A stretch of 64,000 nucleotides of DNA, taken from assembly GCF_018221465.1 (NCBI RefSeq), contig NZ_JAAIKR010000006.1:62001-126000 (forward strand), written 5' to 3'. A model generated the notes under the pieces. That model did no database searches and was not told the DNA's origin. It worked only from the letters and a program-made list of their open reading frames with translations. Positions 19,734 through 28,122 of the stretch are shown here, piece after piece; positions within the stretch are counted from its first letter, which is position 1, and every line of letters starts with the position of its first letter. Position numbers and translations under genes: made by a program. This DNA is from Shewanella intestini. GTDB taxonomy: Bacteria; Pseudomonadota; Gammaproteobacteria; Enterobacterales; Shewanellaceae.

Positions 19734-20774
19734 TTAAGGACAAGGAAAACGGTATAACAATGACAATTCATCAATGCGTTTTAGTAGCTCTGTAGACAAA
19801 ATTAGCTGATGACTGGCAATGTTTTGCTGTAATTGTTCAAGCCCTGTTGCGCCAATAATATTAGCAGCTACAAATTGACGACTATTAACAAAGGCCAATG
19901 CCATTTGAGCAGGTGATAGCGAAAACTCACGGGCTAAGTTGACATAAGCTTGAGTGGCTTCAAGTGCCATTGGGGTGCTGTTATAACGGGCAAAGCGTTT
20001 ATACACTGTCATTCTAGCGCCTTGTGGCCATTGCTCATTTTCATATTTGCCTGTTAACGCGCCAAACGCTAAGGGTGAATAAGGTAATAATGGCACGTTT
20101 TCACGTAAGCTAATCTCAGAGCCACCCATTTCAAAACTGCGGTTGAGTAGGTTGTATGGATTTTGAATGCTGACAATTTTGGGTAAATCGTGTTTCTCTG
20201 CCAATTTTAGGTATTTCATTACCCCCCATGGGGTTTCGTTTGAAATACCGATATAACGCACTTTTCCCTGCTTCACCAATTCACTCAAGGCGGTTAAGGT
20301 TTCTAAAATCGGTGTGCTGTGGTCGTCATTGTCATGTTCGTACATAAACTGACCAAAAAAGTTAGTTTGACGCTCAGGCCAATGCACCTGATAAAGGTCA
20401 ATGGTATCAATGCCTAAACGTGACAGCGAGCCTTCAACAGCTTGATGAATGTTACGCCAATCTAGCGCCATATCTGGGCGTAATGGATCTCCTTTTACTC
20501 CAGGTGCGGCAACTTTAGTGGCAATGATGAGCTGGTCACGATTGCCTTTGGCTTTGAGATATTGACCGATAATACGCTCTGTTTCGCCTTGGGTTGTTGC
20601 TTGCGGCGGTACGGGGTACATTTCTGCGGTATCGATAAAGTTCACCCCTTGGCTAAGGGCATAATCAATTTGCTGGAATGCGTCTGCTTGGGTGTTCTGT
20701 TCGCCCCATGTCATGGTGCCTAAACAGATTTTACTGACTTGAAGATTAGAATGGCCGAGTTGTTGATATTCCAT
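19734..20774 (-). CDS. NADP(H)-dependent aldo/keto reductase, Tas-like
   Basis: The sequence begins MEYQQLGHSNLQVSKICLGTMTWG, the standard opening of Tas-type aldo/keto reductases. It has the catalytic context FIDTAEMYPVPP (Asp and Tyr of the tetrad) and IDLYQVHWPERQTNFFG (His of the tetrad), as in E. coli Tas. The cofactor end is seen as NIIGATGLEQLQQNI. At 346 residues it equals E. coli Tas (346). A TIM-barrel oxidoreductase with a physiological substrate that is not known. An AGGAG ribosome site precedes the ATG. It lies upstream of csdA on the same strand with an 87-bp gap. Confidence 0.9.
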   Translation of the reverse strand: MEYQQLGHSNLQVSKICLGTMTWGEQNTQADAFQQIDYALSQGVNFIDTAEMYPVPPQATTQGETERIIGQYLKAKGNRDQLIIATKVAAPGVKGDPLRPDMALDWRNIHQAVEGSLSRLGIDTIDLYQVHWPERQTNFFGQFMYEHDNDDHSTPILETLTALSELVKQGKVRYIGISNETPWGVMKYLKLAEKHDLPKIVSIQNPYNLLNRSFEMGGSEISLRENVPLLPYSPLAFGALTGKYENEQWPQGARMTVYKRFARYNSTPMALEATQAYVNLAREFSLSPAQMALAFVNSRQFVAANIIGATGLEQLQQNIASHQLILSTELLKRIDELSLLYRFPCP

Positions 20775-20931
20775 GGCAGGCTCCTGTATTGGCGATAATT
20801 TCAGGCTAACAAGGATTGTGACATTTTAAAAGCCTAAACCTGTGTGAGCGCGGCCACAGATTAACTGCTTGAAATTAATAGCAGTTTAAAAGCATCGTTT
20901 TTTAGAATTAGCACGAGAAACGAATAGACGT

Positions 20932-21471
20932 TCATAACGTTAATGACATTGCAATTTCGCAAGCATCATGACCGGTATCGCCTAAGTGCGCACAAGGGCG
21001 AAACCCGAGACGTTGATAAAAGGCCAAAGCTTCAACTAATACCGCAGTGGTTTCAAGGTAGATACGGGTATACCCAGCGGCTTTGGCAAACGTGTGGCAA
21101 GTGTCAAATAAGGGCTGCGCCATTTTTAGGCCCCTAATAGAATCACTAAAATACATTTTTTGTAGTTCAGCGGTATCAACATGACCACTTAGCGGCGCAA
21201 TGCCTGCGCCGCCAACAACGCATTGTTGGCGTTCAATCACCCAATATTGAGCATTAGTTTTGTCATAGGTTTGCATCATGCAATCAAGGCTTGGGTCACT
21301 CACGCCGTAGCCTTTATCAGCGGTTAACCCGTATTGGGCTGACACTTGGCGGATAACGTTGGCAATAGCGGGATTATCCGCCAAAGTAATGGGCCGAATA
21401 AGGCCATTGGCTTTGAGGCTACTTTGCTGGCGTGCTAATAACATGGCAGCATGATTATTGAGTTTGCTCAT
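20932..21471 (-). CDS. GNAT-family N-acetyltransferase
   Basis: The acetyl-CoA fold is shown by the GNAT pattern FSDSIRGLKMAQPLFDTC, then TRIYLETTAVLVEALAFYQRLGFRPC, the typical strand 5/helix end of the family. The frame is open upstream to 21555, inside the next gene. I choose the ATG at 21469-21471 (MSKLNNHAAM), giving 179 residues, because it lies just 4 bp after the stop of the upstream yjjX-like gene, as expected for a coupled pair. The substrate is unknown. Confidence 0.85.
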   Translation of the reverse strand: MSKLNNHAAMLLARQQSSLKANGLIRPITLADNPAIANVIRQVSAQYGLTADKGYGVSDPSLDCMMQTYDKTNAQYWVIERQQCVVGGAGIAPLSGHVDTAELQKMYFSDSIRGLKMAQPLFDTCHTFAKAAGYTRIYLETTAVLVEALAFYQRLGFRPCAHLGDTGHDACEIAMSLTL

Positions 21472-21475
21472 AAGG

Positions 21476-22018
21476 TTAATCGTACAGTTCTGGGTTAACA
21501 AAAGGGGCCATTGCAAGCACCAATGCTTGGGTATAATTACTGGTACGCGTGGCAAGGTTTTGGGTTAACAAACCAATTGCGCCGCCTTTTTGTTTAATGT
21601 TGTCGGTTTTAAACAGCCTATCCATCACATGGCCTAATTCTTCACCTTCAGTCAGGGCGTGGTAAACCTGCTTAGGCAGTGGCAATAATGCTCCGCGGCC
21701 AACGCTAAGGCGTTGCTGGTGGATAATGGCCATATAAGCAAACGTCGCCGCGCCGTGATCAAATAAATCCACTCCACCTTCCATTGCAATACAAAAGTCG
21801 GCATTAGGATATTGCTGCTGACAATAGTTAACCCGATTGATTGCACCTTGTTGAGTTTCTTTATCTGTCATCGGTTGGTCGGCAACTTGTGAGGGCGCCG
21901 CTATGGATTGGCAATCGATAATGGCGTCGGGGTAATACAGGCTTAATGTTTGTTTTGCGGCATTAATTTTTACAGGATTGGTTGAGCCGACAATCAGGCT
22001 AATAGTGTTTTCAGGCAT
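21476..22018 (-). CDS. yjjX: Inosine/xanthosine triphosphatase, YjjX family
   Basis: YjjX enzymes hydrolyse non-canonical ITP and XTP, guarding nucleotide pools. The family start SLIVGSTNPVKINAAKQTL is clear, as are FCIAMEGGVDLF and the VMDRLF...KQKGGAIGLLTQN region. The open frame runs upstream to a TTG at 22051, but the ATG at 22016-22018 (MPENTIS) gives the usual 180 residues and is preferred. The acetyltransferase gene follows 4 bp after the stop, so the two probably form an operon. Confidence 0.9.
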   Translation of the reverse strand: MPENTISLIVGSTNPVKINAAKQTLSLYYPDAIIDCQSIAAPSQVADQPMTDKETQQGAINRVNYCQQQYPNADFCIAMEGGVDLFDHGAATFAYMAIIHQQRLSVGRGALLPLPKQVYHALTEGEELGHVMDRLFKTDNIKQKGGAIGLLTQNLATRTSNYTQALVLAMAPFVNPELYD

Positions 22019-22457
22019 AATGTTATCTAATTTGATGAGCCGTAATAGCAAACATGACCGATTAAAAACAGATTGTGGTCACGTTAAGACGAATACGTGT
22101 AATGGGCTAATGGCTAAATCATACCAGCATGATGGCAATATAAAAGCGCCTTGCAGCGCTAAAGTTAACTGGGAGAACAATACCAATGATGCTTGCAAGC
22201 GTTTGTTATCCTCGCTTGTTACTTTCGCTTGTTATTGGCGCTGAGTTAAATAGTGTCACAACTGAGGTAAAATTAAGCCGTTAAGGCGCTGCGAGGTATT
22301 GATAATTTCGCTTTGGCATAAATCGTGGCATCATCAAGCTTCATTTGGCAGTGTGCGCTGTTAGCGCATACTTAACTGATAATATGACTCTTATTTAGCG
22401 GCTAATATGATTCATTGTTAGCGTATTGTGCGGTCATCATTTTCAAGGTAACAAAGC
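22019..22457. other. 439-bp divergent intergenic region, no supported gene
   Basis: This stretch lies between the minus-strand yjjX gene and the plus-strand RNase H gene and should hold both promoters. A short hairpin, AGCGCC/GCGCT, lies around 22145-22160. A 32-codon plus-strand frame at 22186-22284 begins after a GGGAG but shows no recognisable features. I see no RNA gene. Confidence 0.4.
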
Positions 22458-23240
22458 ATGGCAAAGAAATTTTATGTTGTTTGGCAAGGTCGTCAACCGG
22501 GAATTTACGACAACTGGAATGAAGCAAAGCAGCAGGTCGATAAGTTTGCTGGAGCAAAGTATAAGTCGTTTCCAAGTTTTGCTGAGGCGAAAAGTGCATT
22601 TTCTCAAACTGCATCTGCCAATATCGGTAAAGCACCTCAAGGGCGAAAAAATAGTGCAAGTGGGGCAAAAACCACTAAAGATGCCAGCACTAAAAAAGCA
22701 GATAACCAAGCCATATTAAATAACTTTGATGTGGTGATTTACACCGATGGCGGCTGTGAGCCTAATCCTGGCAAAGCGGGGTCTGGTGTCGCAGTATATC
22801 AACAAGGTGAATTGTCGAGTTTATGGTTTGGGTTATATAACCCCAATGGCACCAATAACACCGCCGAGTTAAATGCATTGCACCAAGCGTTGTTAATGGC
22901 CAAGCAAGCGTTAGAGGCGGGTAAAACGGTACAAGTGCTGACTGACTCGCAGTATTCACTTAATTGTGTCAGTAATTGGGCTTATGGCTGGAAAGCCAAA
23001 GGCTGGGTTAAAAAAAGCGGTGAAATTGCCAATTTAGGGTTAATTAAACTTGCTCACGATTTGTATGACAGCATGAAAGATCAGTTAGTGATTGAGCATG
23101 TGTCTGCCCATATTGGGATTGAAGGCAATGAGCTGGCCGATAGAATGTCAATTTATGCGGTAGATAAGCAGCAAACTGAATTTGTCGCTTATCCACAGCC
23201 ATTTGAATTAAGCCAAATCTTAGCGCTGCGAGCAGGGTAA
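22458..23240 (+). CDS. Ribonuclease HI with N-terminal hybrid-binding domain
   Basis: The first 48 residues (MAKKFYVVWQGRQPGIYDNW onward) form the RNase H1 N-terminal hybrid-binding domain, common in eukaryotic RNase H1 and a subset of bacteria. A basic, Ser/Lys-rich linker of about 40 residues follows. The catalytic domain carries D97 (YTDGGCEPNPG), E137 (NTAELNAL), D163 (LTDSQYS), H218 and D228 (SAHIGIEGNELAD), the full DEDD set. It cleaves RNA in RNA-DNA hybrids. Its 260 residues fit the two-domain type; a classic single-domain rnhA may exist elsewhere. An AAGGT ribosome site lies upstream. Confidence 0.93.
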   Translation: MAKKFYVVWQGRQPGIYDNWNEAKQQVDKFAGAKYKSFPSFAEAKSAFSQTASANIGKAPQGRKNSASGAKTTKDASTKKADNQAILNNFDVVIYTDGGCEPNPGKAGSGVAVYQQGELSSLWFGLYNPNGTNNTAELNALHQALLMAKQALEAGKTVQVLTDSQYSLNCVSNWAYGWKAKGWVKKSGEIANLGLIKLAHDLYDSMKDQLVIEHVSAHIGIEGNELADRMSIYAVDKQQTEFVAYPQPFELSQILALRAG

Positions 23241-23244
23241 TACG

Positions 23245-23976
23245 TTAATATTGAATGTTTAATTTTGCGCAGCGGTAAATGGCTCTCACCGTGGGTAAGG
23301 TCACGTTTGATTGTTTAAAGGTTTCATGTAAGTTCTTAAAGGTTTTATAGTGCATGATATCTTCAACAATATGACGTGGCTGACATTCAAATTGTTGGGA
23401 TAAAGCCACGAGCAATTCAGAAGTAAATTTTACCGATTCATTCATAAATTCGCTGACTTGGTTTTTGCGATTTTCTTTGAGCTGTTGCTTGCGGAACACT
23501 TGTGAATCTTGGGCATTCTTTAAGCGCAGTTTGTGCTGATTCCACACCTCAGGATTAGTGAGTAACTGCATATCACCCATGATGTCATTGGCGCTGCAGT
23601 GATACTTTTGCGCCAATGAATTCAATAAATCAACGTCATCAAACTTCATCCCTTTGATGGCTAATAAGGTGATGTGATCGCGGCGTTGATTAATCACCTC
23701 TAATTCAGCAATTTTCTCAGGCGTCAGTGACTCAATATCAACTAAAGGTTGCTCTGGCGCTGCGAGGTGGGGATGATGTTCTGGTTGATCTGAGAAACTG
23801 GTGTGCGACGCTTCAAGCTGAGTTTGATTCTCTTCTTCTGTCCGTTGATGTTGAACAGCGGCGTTTTTAGGGGCGGTATCGCCGTGGTTTGAATAGTCAT
23901 TATGCTTCGTGTTAGCCACATTTCGTGCGGTATTGTCTGTGGTATTTCTTTGACGTGTTTGAGTACGAAGTGACAT
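23245..23976 (-). CDS. Unrecognised 243-residue protein with internal duplication
   Basis: I do not recognise this protein. The first 85 residues are Asn/Gln/His/Thr-rich and look disordered. The remainder is helical and shows two similar blocks: LLNSLAQKYHCSANDIMGDM near residue 124 and LLVALSQQFECQPRHIVEDI near 195. Both share a pattern of LxxLxQxaxCxxxxIxxDI (a, aromatic). These could be a repeated helix-turn-helix-like or binding module. A charged linker with FRKQQLKENRKNQ separates them. The start is set at the ATG 23974-23976; the frame extends two codons upstream to a TTG. It is convergent with the RNase H gene, with only 4 bp between their stops. Confidence 0.7.
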   Translation of the reverse strand: MSLRTQTRQRNTTDNTARNVANTKHNDYSNHGDTAPKNAAVQHQRTEEENQTQLEASHTSFSDQPEHHPHLAAPEQPLVDIESLTPEKIAELEVINQRRDHITLLAIKGMKFDDVDLLNSLAQKYHCSANDIMGDMQLLTNPEVWNQHKLRLKNAQDSQVFRKQQLKENRKNQVSEFMNESVKFTSELLVALSQQFECQPRHIVEDIMHYKTFKNLHETFKQSNVTLPTVRAIYRCAKLNIQY

Positions 23977-24236
23977 GCACAACTCTTAGATTAAAGGCGA
24001 TAATTTCTAACGGAAATTATCTGTGATTTTTAACATGTATGCATCTTAAACAACCTAAAAGCCGACCTGGTTATAAAATCGACTCATATCTGTGAGCTGG
24101 CACGGATTTTATGCTGCCGTGATGTCAGCACTGTCATCCCGGCCTCAAGCTTTCAGTATCAGCGATAATGCGCCTGTTTAACGGTGAAAAAACAAGGGGC
24201 GATGCCAACAAAGGCGGCATCAAGCGCCAAATAGGA

Positions 24237-24677
24237 TTATTGTTCAAACATTAAATAATGGCTTTGGCTCATGCCGAGTTTTTTATAGGTTTGCTGGGCA
24301 ATATGATTATCGTGTTCAACATATAATCTAAAACAATCGCCGTCGCCATTGGTTTGTGCCAGCTGTTTTACATATTGATAGAGCTTGGCGTACACCCCTT
24401 TACGGCGATGTTGCGGCGTCACATACACACTTTGAACCCAATAATATTGTTGAGCGCGCCAATCACTCCATTCAAATGTGACCATTAATGAACCTAAAAT
24501 TTGCAGGTCTTGCTCGGCCACTAAATAAAATCCGCGCTCAGGATGTTCAAGCATCCCTTTTACACCTCTTGTTAAGGTGTCAGTATCAAGTTGCAGGTTT
24601 TCGGTTTCTAATGCCATTGCCTGATTAAACTGGACTAATGCGGTGAGATCGCTAGCGTTTCCTAGTCTTATTTGCAT
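24237..24677 (-). CDS. GNAT-family N-acetyltransferase
   Basis: A 146-residue GNAT enzyme. The acetyl-CoA binding loop is VYVTPQHRRKGVYAKLYQYV (Q/RxxGxG/A-like), preceded by the strand EQDLQILGSLMVTFEW and followed by CFRLYVEHDNHIAQQTYKKLGM, the standard family end. The start is placed at the ATG 24675-24677 (MQIRLGNASD). The open frame goes 10 codons further to a TTG that is not family-like. Substrate unknown. It stands alone between intergenic gaps. Confidence 0.87.
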   Translation of the reverse strand: MQIRLGNASDLTALVQFNQAMALETENLQLDTDTLTRGVKGMLEHPERGFYLVAEQDLQILGSLMVTFEWSDWRAQQYYWVQSVYVTPQHRRKGVYAKLYQYVKQLAQTNGDGDCFRLYVEHDNHIAQQTYKKLGMSQSHYLMFEQ

Positions 24678-24774
24678 AAATATTTGCTCAATTATCGGTG
24701 TTAACAAGCTGCCGTATTCGACTAAAGTCTACTATGCTTAATGTTCAACTCGACAGCCGCTTTTGGGGGGAAAC

Positions 24775-25188
24775 ATGTCCCGTCAGTATCAATTTAGAGT
24801 GCAGCGTTATCGTAACGCAAATTCACTTCATCCACAGCCGCTACATTATCAAAAGCATCAGCAAGCTAATATTGGCCAACAAGCTCAAGGCCTGCCATCG
24901 GGTCAATTTCATCAACGCAGCCCATGTTATCAAGTACATCATCACCAAGGCGCTGTGGCGCATCAAGCTAGGATTAATCATCCGCTACATTTTTGTTTAA
25001 CCTTATTCACGTTAAGTTTGTGGGCGATAGTTTGGTGGTGGTTAATTTTAAAAGCGCGCGGTAAGGGTAATTTTATCACCGCGTTAGATGATGATTATTG
25101 GAGTTACTTAATTGAACGGGAACAGCCGCCAGCGGCCTTGTATCAACTCAAAGTCGGCGCGGATGTAACAGCAAAATTTGATGCATAA
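24775..25188 (+). CDS. Unrecognised 137-residue single-pass membrane protein, Gln/His-rich N-terminus
   Basis: I do not recognise a family. The ATG at 24775 follows a GGGGGG ribosome site with 4-bp spacing, which decides the start against the upstream TTG. Residues 1-70 are rich in Gln, His and Asn (for example SRQYQFRVQRYRNAN). A hydrophobic segment, FCLTLFTLSLWAIVWWWLIL, follows near residue 75, with a short cationic and then acidic tail. This suggests a small inner-membrane protein with one helix. It is divergent from the acetyltransferase gene. Confidence 0.65.
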   Translation: MSRQYQFRVQRYRNANSLHPQPLHYQKHQQANIGQQAQGLPSGQFHQRSPCYQVHHHQGAVAHQARINHPLHFCLTLFTLSLWAIVWWWLILKARGKGNFITALDDDYWSYLIEREQPPAALYQLKVGADVTAKFDA

Positions 25189-25474
25189 AGTTAATTGGCT
25201 TTTATTTTAGTAACGATATTGAGGTAATGTTTATTTGTAGCTATTCATGTTTTTAACATCTGCCAAGGTTAATTATTTGCTTATAAGCAAGTTTAATTTT
25301 GAATATAACGGTGAAACCCTAACTGGGGTTCAATTGTTCAGCTAATCAGTGTTTTAGCAGATTCATATTTTGCTATGCAGGCCAATGGATAATTGAAATT
25401 GCGCCGACATTAAAGTAATGTGACGCCCGTAGAAACAAGATCTATGTCACAAACTGCATATTATGGAGATGATT

Positions 25475-26410
25475 ATGAAAGTTGCTGTACTTGGTGCTGC
25501 TGGTGGTATTGGCCAGGCGTTAGCTTTATTGTTAAAAACTCAATTGCCTGCGGGCTCTCAGTTGTCTCTGTATGACATTGCGCCAGTGACTCCTGGTGTT
25601 GCTGTTGATCTAAGCCATATCCCAACTGCTGTTGAAGTCACAGGTTTTGGCGGCGAAGACCCAACGCCTGCGCTAGAAGGTGCTGATGTGGTTCTTATCT
25701 CAGCAGGTGTTGCACGTAAGCCGGGTATGGATCGTTCTGACTTATTTAATATTAATGCTGGCATTGTACGTAACTTAATTGAAAAAGTGGCGGTTACTTG
25801 TCCTAAAGCATTAGTGGGTATCATCACAAATCCTGTCAACACTACGGTTGCTATTGCTGCTGAAGTGCTTAAAAAAGCAGGTGTTTATGACAAAAGCCGT
25901 TTATTCGGTGTGACCACATTAGATGTTATCCGCAGCGAAACATTTATTGCTGAACTAAAAGGCGTAAATGTAGCCGACGTTAAACTAAACGTGATTGGCG
26001 GCCACAGTGGCGTGACCATTTTACCGCTACTTTCTCAAGTAGAAGGCGTGTCATTTACTGACGAAGAAGTAGCTTCACTTACTACGCGCATTCAAAATGC
26101 AGGTACTGAAGTTGTTGAAGCTAAAGCCGGTGGCGGCAGCGCAACATTATCAATGGGACAAGCTGCTTGTCGCTTTGGTTTATCATTAGTGCGCGGCCTA
26201 CAAGGTGAAGCGAATGTGGTTGAATGTGCTTATGTTGATGGCGGCAGTGAACATGCGCAGTTTTTCGCCCAACCAGTACTACTTGGCAAAAACGGCGTAG
26301 AGCAAGTATTAGCTTACGGCGAAGTCAGTGCATTTGAAGCCAATGCCCGTGACGAAATGCTAGCAACCTTACAAGGTGACATTAACATTGGCGTTGAATT
26401 TGTAAAATAA
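25475..26410 (+). CDS. mdh: Malate dehydrogenase
   Basis: Mdh catalyses NAD-dependent malate/oxaloacetate interconversion in the TCA cycle. The start [14 protein letters not shown] is the NAD-binding glycine motif. D150 and H177 (in IGGHSGV) form the catalytic pair at the same residue numbers as in the E. coli enzyme. The 311-residue length matches the family (E. coli 312). Three ATGs are in frame upstream (25463, 25469, 25475). The third is chosen because the preceding GGAGATGATT acts as the ribosome site and because of alignment with the family start. A strong terminator follows. Confidence 0.97.
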   Translation: MKVAVLGAAGGIGQALALLLKTQLPAGSQLSLYDIAPVTPGVAVDLSHIPTAVEVTGFGGEDPTPALEGADVVLISAGVARKPGMDRSDLFNINAGIVRNLIEKVAVTCPKALVGIITNPVNTTVAIAAEVLKKAGVYDKSRLFGVTTLDVIRSETFIAELKGVNVADVKLNVIGGHSGVTILPLLSQVEGVSFTDEEVASLTTRIQNAGTEVVEAKAGGGSATLSMGQAACRFGLSLVRGLQGEANVVECAYVDGGSEHAQFFAQPVLLGKNGVEQVLAYGEVSAFEANARDEMLATLQGDINIGVEFVK

Positions 26411-26428
26411 ATACTGCCCAATGTCATT

Positions 26429-26460
26429 AAAAACGCGAAGCTAAGGCTTCGCGTTTTTTT
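26429..26460 (+). terminator. Rho-independent terminator after mdh
   Basis: An 11-bp stem, AAACGCGAAGC with GCTTCGCGTTT, has a TAAG loop and is followed by a T-run. Confidence 0.93.
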
Positions 26461-26937
26461 ATGCCTATGATGACATGATTACCTCGCATCTCATGGGCTT
26501 CCCCTGCTATTTCATCTTGTCATTTCACTTACCCAGTTAACATCTTATTTATTCACCTCTAGGGCCTATCGGCAGTATAAATAGCCTTAATCGCTTTGTG
26601 CTTAACTGTCGTCAAATCAACTTCATATCGTGTTCAAGGTATTTTAGGTTTTCTTGTGCTGCTCATTAGTAGTAAAACCGCGCAATATTCCCCTAACGAG
26701 CGTCAGGCACTAGCACACGTAAATCACATCCGCGCTTGGTGATTTCCCATTGGTCTATTTTTACTGACTTCAATCGCGATTTCACAGAGCAATAATGGGG
26801 ATTTTCAGCCTCTTAAAGTGCTTTATCGGGTATGAAGTGTGTTTTGTGTAAATTTGTTGTTATTGCAATGTAATGATGGTTCAATTACTTCACAGATATC
26901 ATATTGATTTCTAAATTAAACTTCTTGGAGGCGTGCG
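26461..26937. other. Intergenic region upstream of the RND operon, with possible decayed coding remnant
   Basis: About 480 bp lie between the mdh terminator and the efflux operon. On the minus strand around 26575-26650 there is a short frame ending YEVDLTTVKHKAIKAI before a stop. Neighbouring frames also look protein-like but are broken by stops. This may be a decayed mobile-element or dispersed-repeat remnant, but I cannot name it. The last 60 bp should hold the promoter. TTGGAGG precedes the adaptor ATG. Confidence 0.3.
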
Positions 26938-28110
26938 ATGTTGGTTTTAAATCATCTTTGGGTAAAAACAGGAATAGTCATGAGCCTATTCATGCTGCTA
27001 AGTGCTTGTTCTGACGCACCACAGCAAGCACAAAAAAGCGTGCCGAGTGTCGTGATTAACATTGCTGAACTAAAAGAAATTAAGCCGATGTCTGAAATTG
27101 TTGGCCGAACGCAAGCTTCTGAAGATGTGGTGATTAAATCGCAAATACAAGGGCAGTTGCTCAAACGGGCATTTAACGAAGGTCAAGATGTTGCCGCTGG
27201 TGATTTACTGTTTGAAATCGACCCGGCGACGTATCTTGCCACATTAGCTCAGCATCAAGCGGTATTAAAGCAAGCGTTTGCTTCTAAAGATGTTGCGATT
27301 ATGAACTGGAAACGCGGTAAAAAACTCTTACCCGATGGCATGATAAGCGCGCAAGACATGGATGAACTAACCAGTCGTAAACTCACCACCGAAGCCGGGG
27401 TTGTTGAAGCGCAAGCCGCAGTGAAGGCCGCAGAATTACAACTGAGTTATACCAAAGTTTACGCCCCTATTTCTGGACGTATAAGCAACTCTAAAGTGAG
27501 CCTAGGTGACATTATTAGCCCGCAAACTGAAATGGCTAATTTGGTACAACTGCAACCCATGTGGGTTGGGTTTCAAGTCGCTGAACGTTCGCTTATTTCA
27601 TTTCAGCAAGAGTTGGCTAAAAATCCTGAGCGCCAATTAAAAGTTGAAGATGTGCAGATTAAATTGCGCTTACCTAATGACACCATTTTTAATGAAGTGG
27701 GCAAAATTGACTTTGTGAGCAATCGCGTTGACGCCGCCACAGGCACATTGTCATTACGCGCATCCTTTGATAATGCTGAAAGCTTAATGTTACCTGGGCT
27801 GTTTGTGACCTTAATGATTGAGTCTCCTGTCGTTGAACAAGCCATTTTAATTCCCCAAGCTGCGGTACAAGAAGATCAGCAAGGCCGTTTTGTCATGCTG
27901 CTTAATCAACAAGGTTTAGTTGAGAAGCGCATTGTCACTTTAGGTGAACGTTTTGGCATCGATTGGCGAGTCTTGTCAGGCATTGAAGTCGGCGAAAAAA
28001 TCATTGTTGATGGTCTGCAAAAGATCCGTGCTGGAATTGAAGTTAATGCGGTAGAGCAACAGCTTAAACCGTTTAGCGAATTGGAAAAATCTAACGCCAA
28101 CGCCGCTTAA
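26938..28110 (+). CDS. RND efflux periplasmic adaptor lipoprotein (MexE/AcrA type)
   Basis: The N-terminus ends in the lipobox LLSAC at about residue 24, giving a lipoprotein anchored in the inner membrane. The membrane-fusion fold is seen as the lipoyl half-motifs (EDVVIKSQIQGQLLKRAFNEGQ and the later LSYTKVYAPISGRISNSKVS), a coiled-coil hairpin in between, and the barrel region near residues 205-300. It pairs with the pump encoded 12 bp downstream and bridges it to an outer-membrane channel. No TolC/OprM-type gene is next to it, so the channel is likely shared. A TTGGAGG ribosome site decides the ATG. No regulator gene is adjacent. Confidence 0.93.
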   Translation: MLVLNHLWVKTGIVMSLFMLLSACSDAPQQAQKSVPSVVINIAELKEIKPMSEIVGRTQASEDVVIKSQIQGQLLKRAFNEGQDVAAGDLLFEIDPATYLATLAQHQAVLKQAFASKDVAIMNWKRGKKLLPDGMISAQDMDELTSRKLTTEAGVVEAQAAVKAAELQLSYTKVYAPISGRISNSKVSLGDIISPQTEMANLVQLQPMWVGFQVAERSLISFQQELAKNPERQLKVEDVQIKLRLPNDTIFNEVGKIDFVSNRVDAATGTLSLRASFDNAESLMLPGLFVTLMIESPVVEQAILIPQAAVQEDQQGRFVMLLNQQGLVEKRIVTLGERFGIDWRVLSGIEVGEKIIVDGLQKIRAGIEVNAVEQQLKPFSELEKSNANAA

Positions 28111-28122
28111 TAGGAGATTGTT

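Noticed and set aside
22186-22284. 32-codon frame MMLASVCYPRLLL in the gap before the RNase H gene
   Set aside because: It follows a GGGAG but at long spacing, and nothing else supports translation.
24698-25000. Plus-strand 100-residue reading frame overlapping the small membrane protein gene
   Set aside because: It is out of frame with the better-supported gene at 24775 and has basic, random-looking composition.
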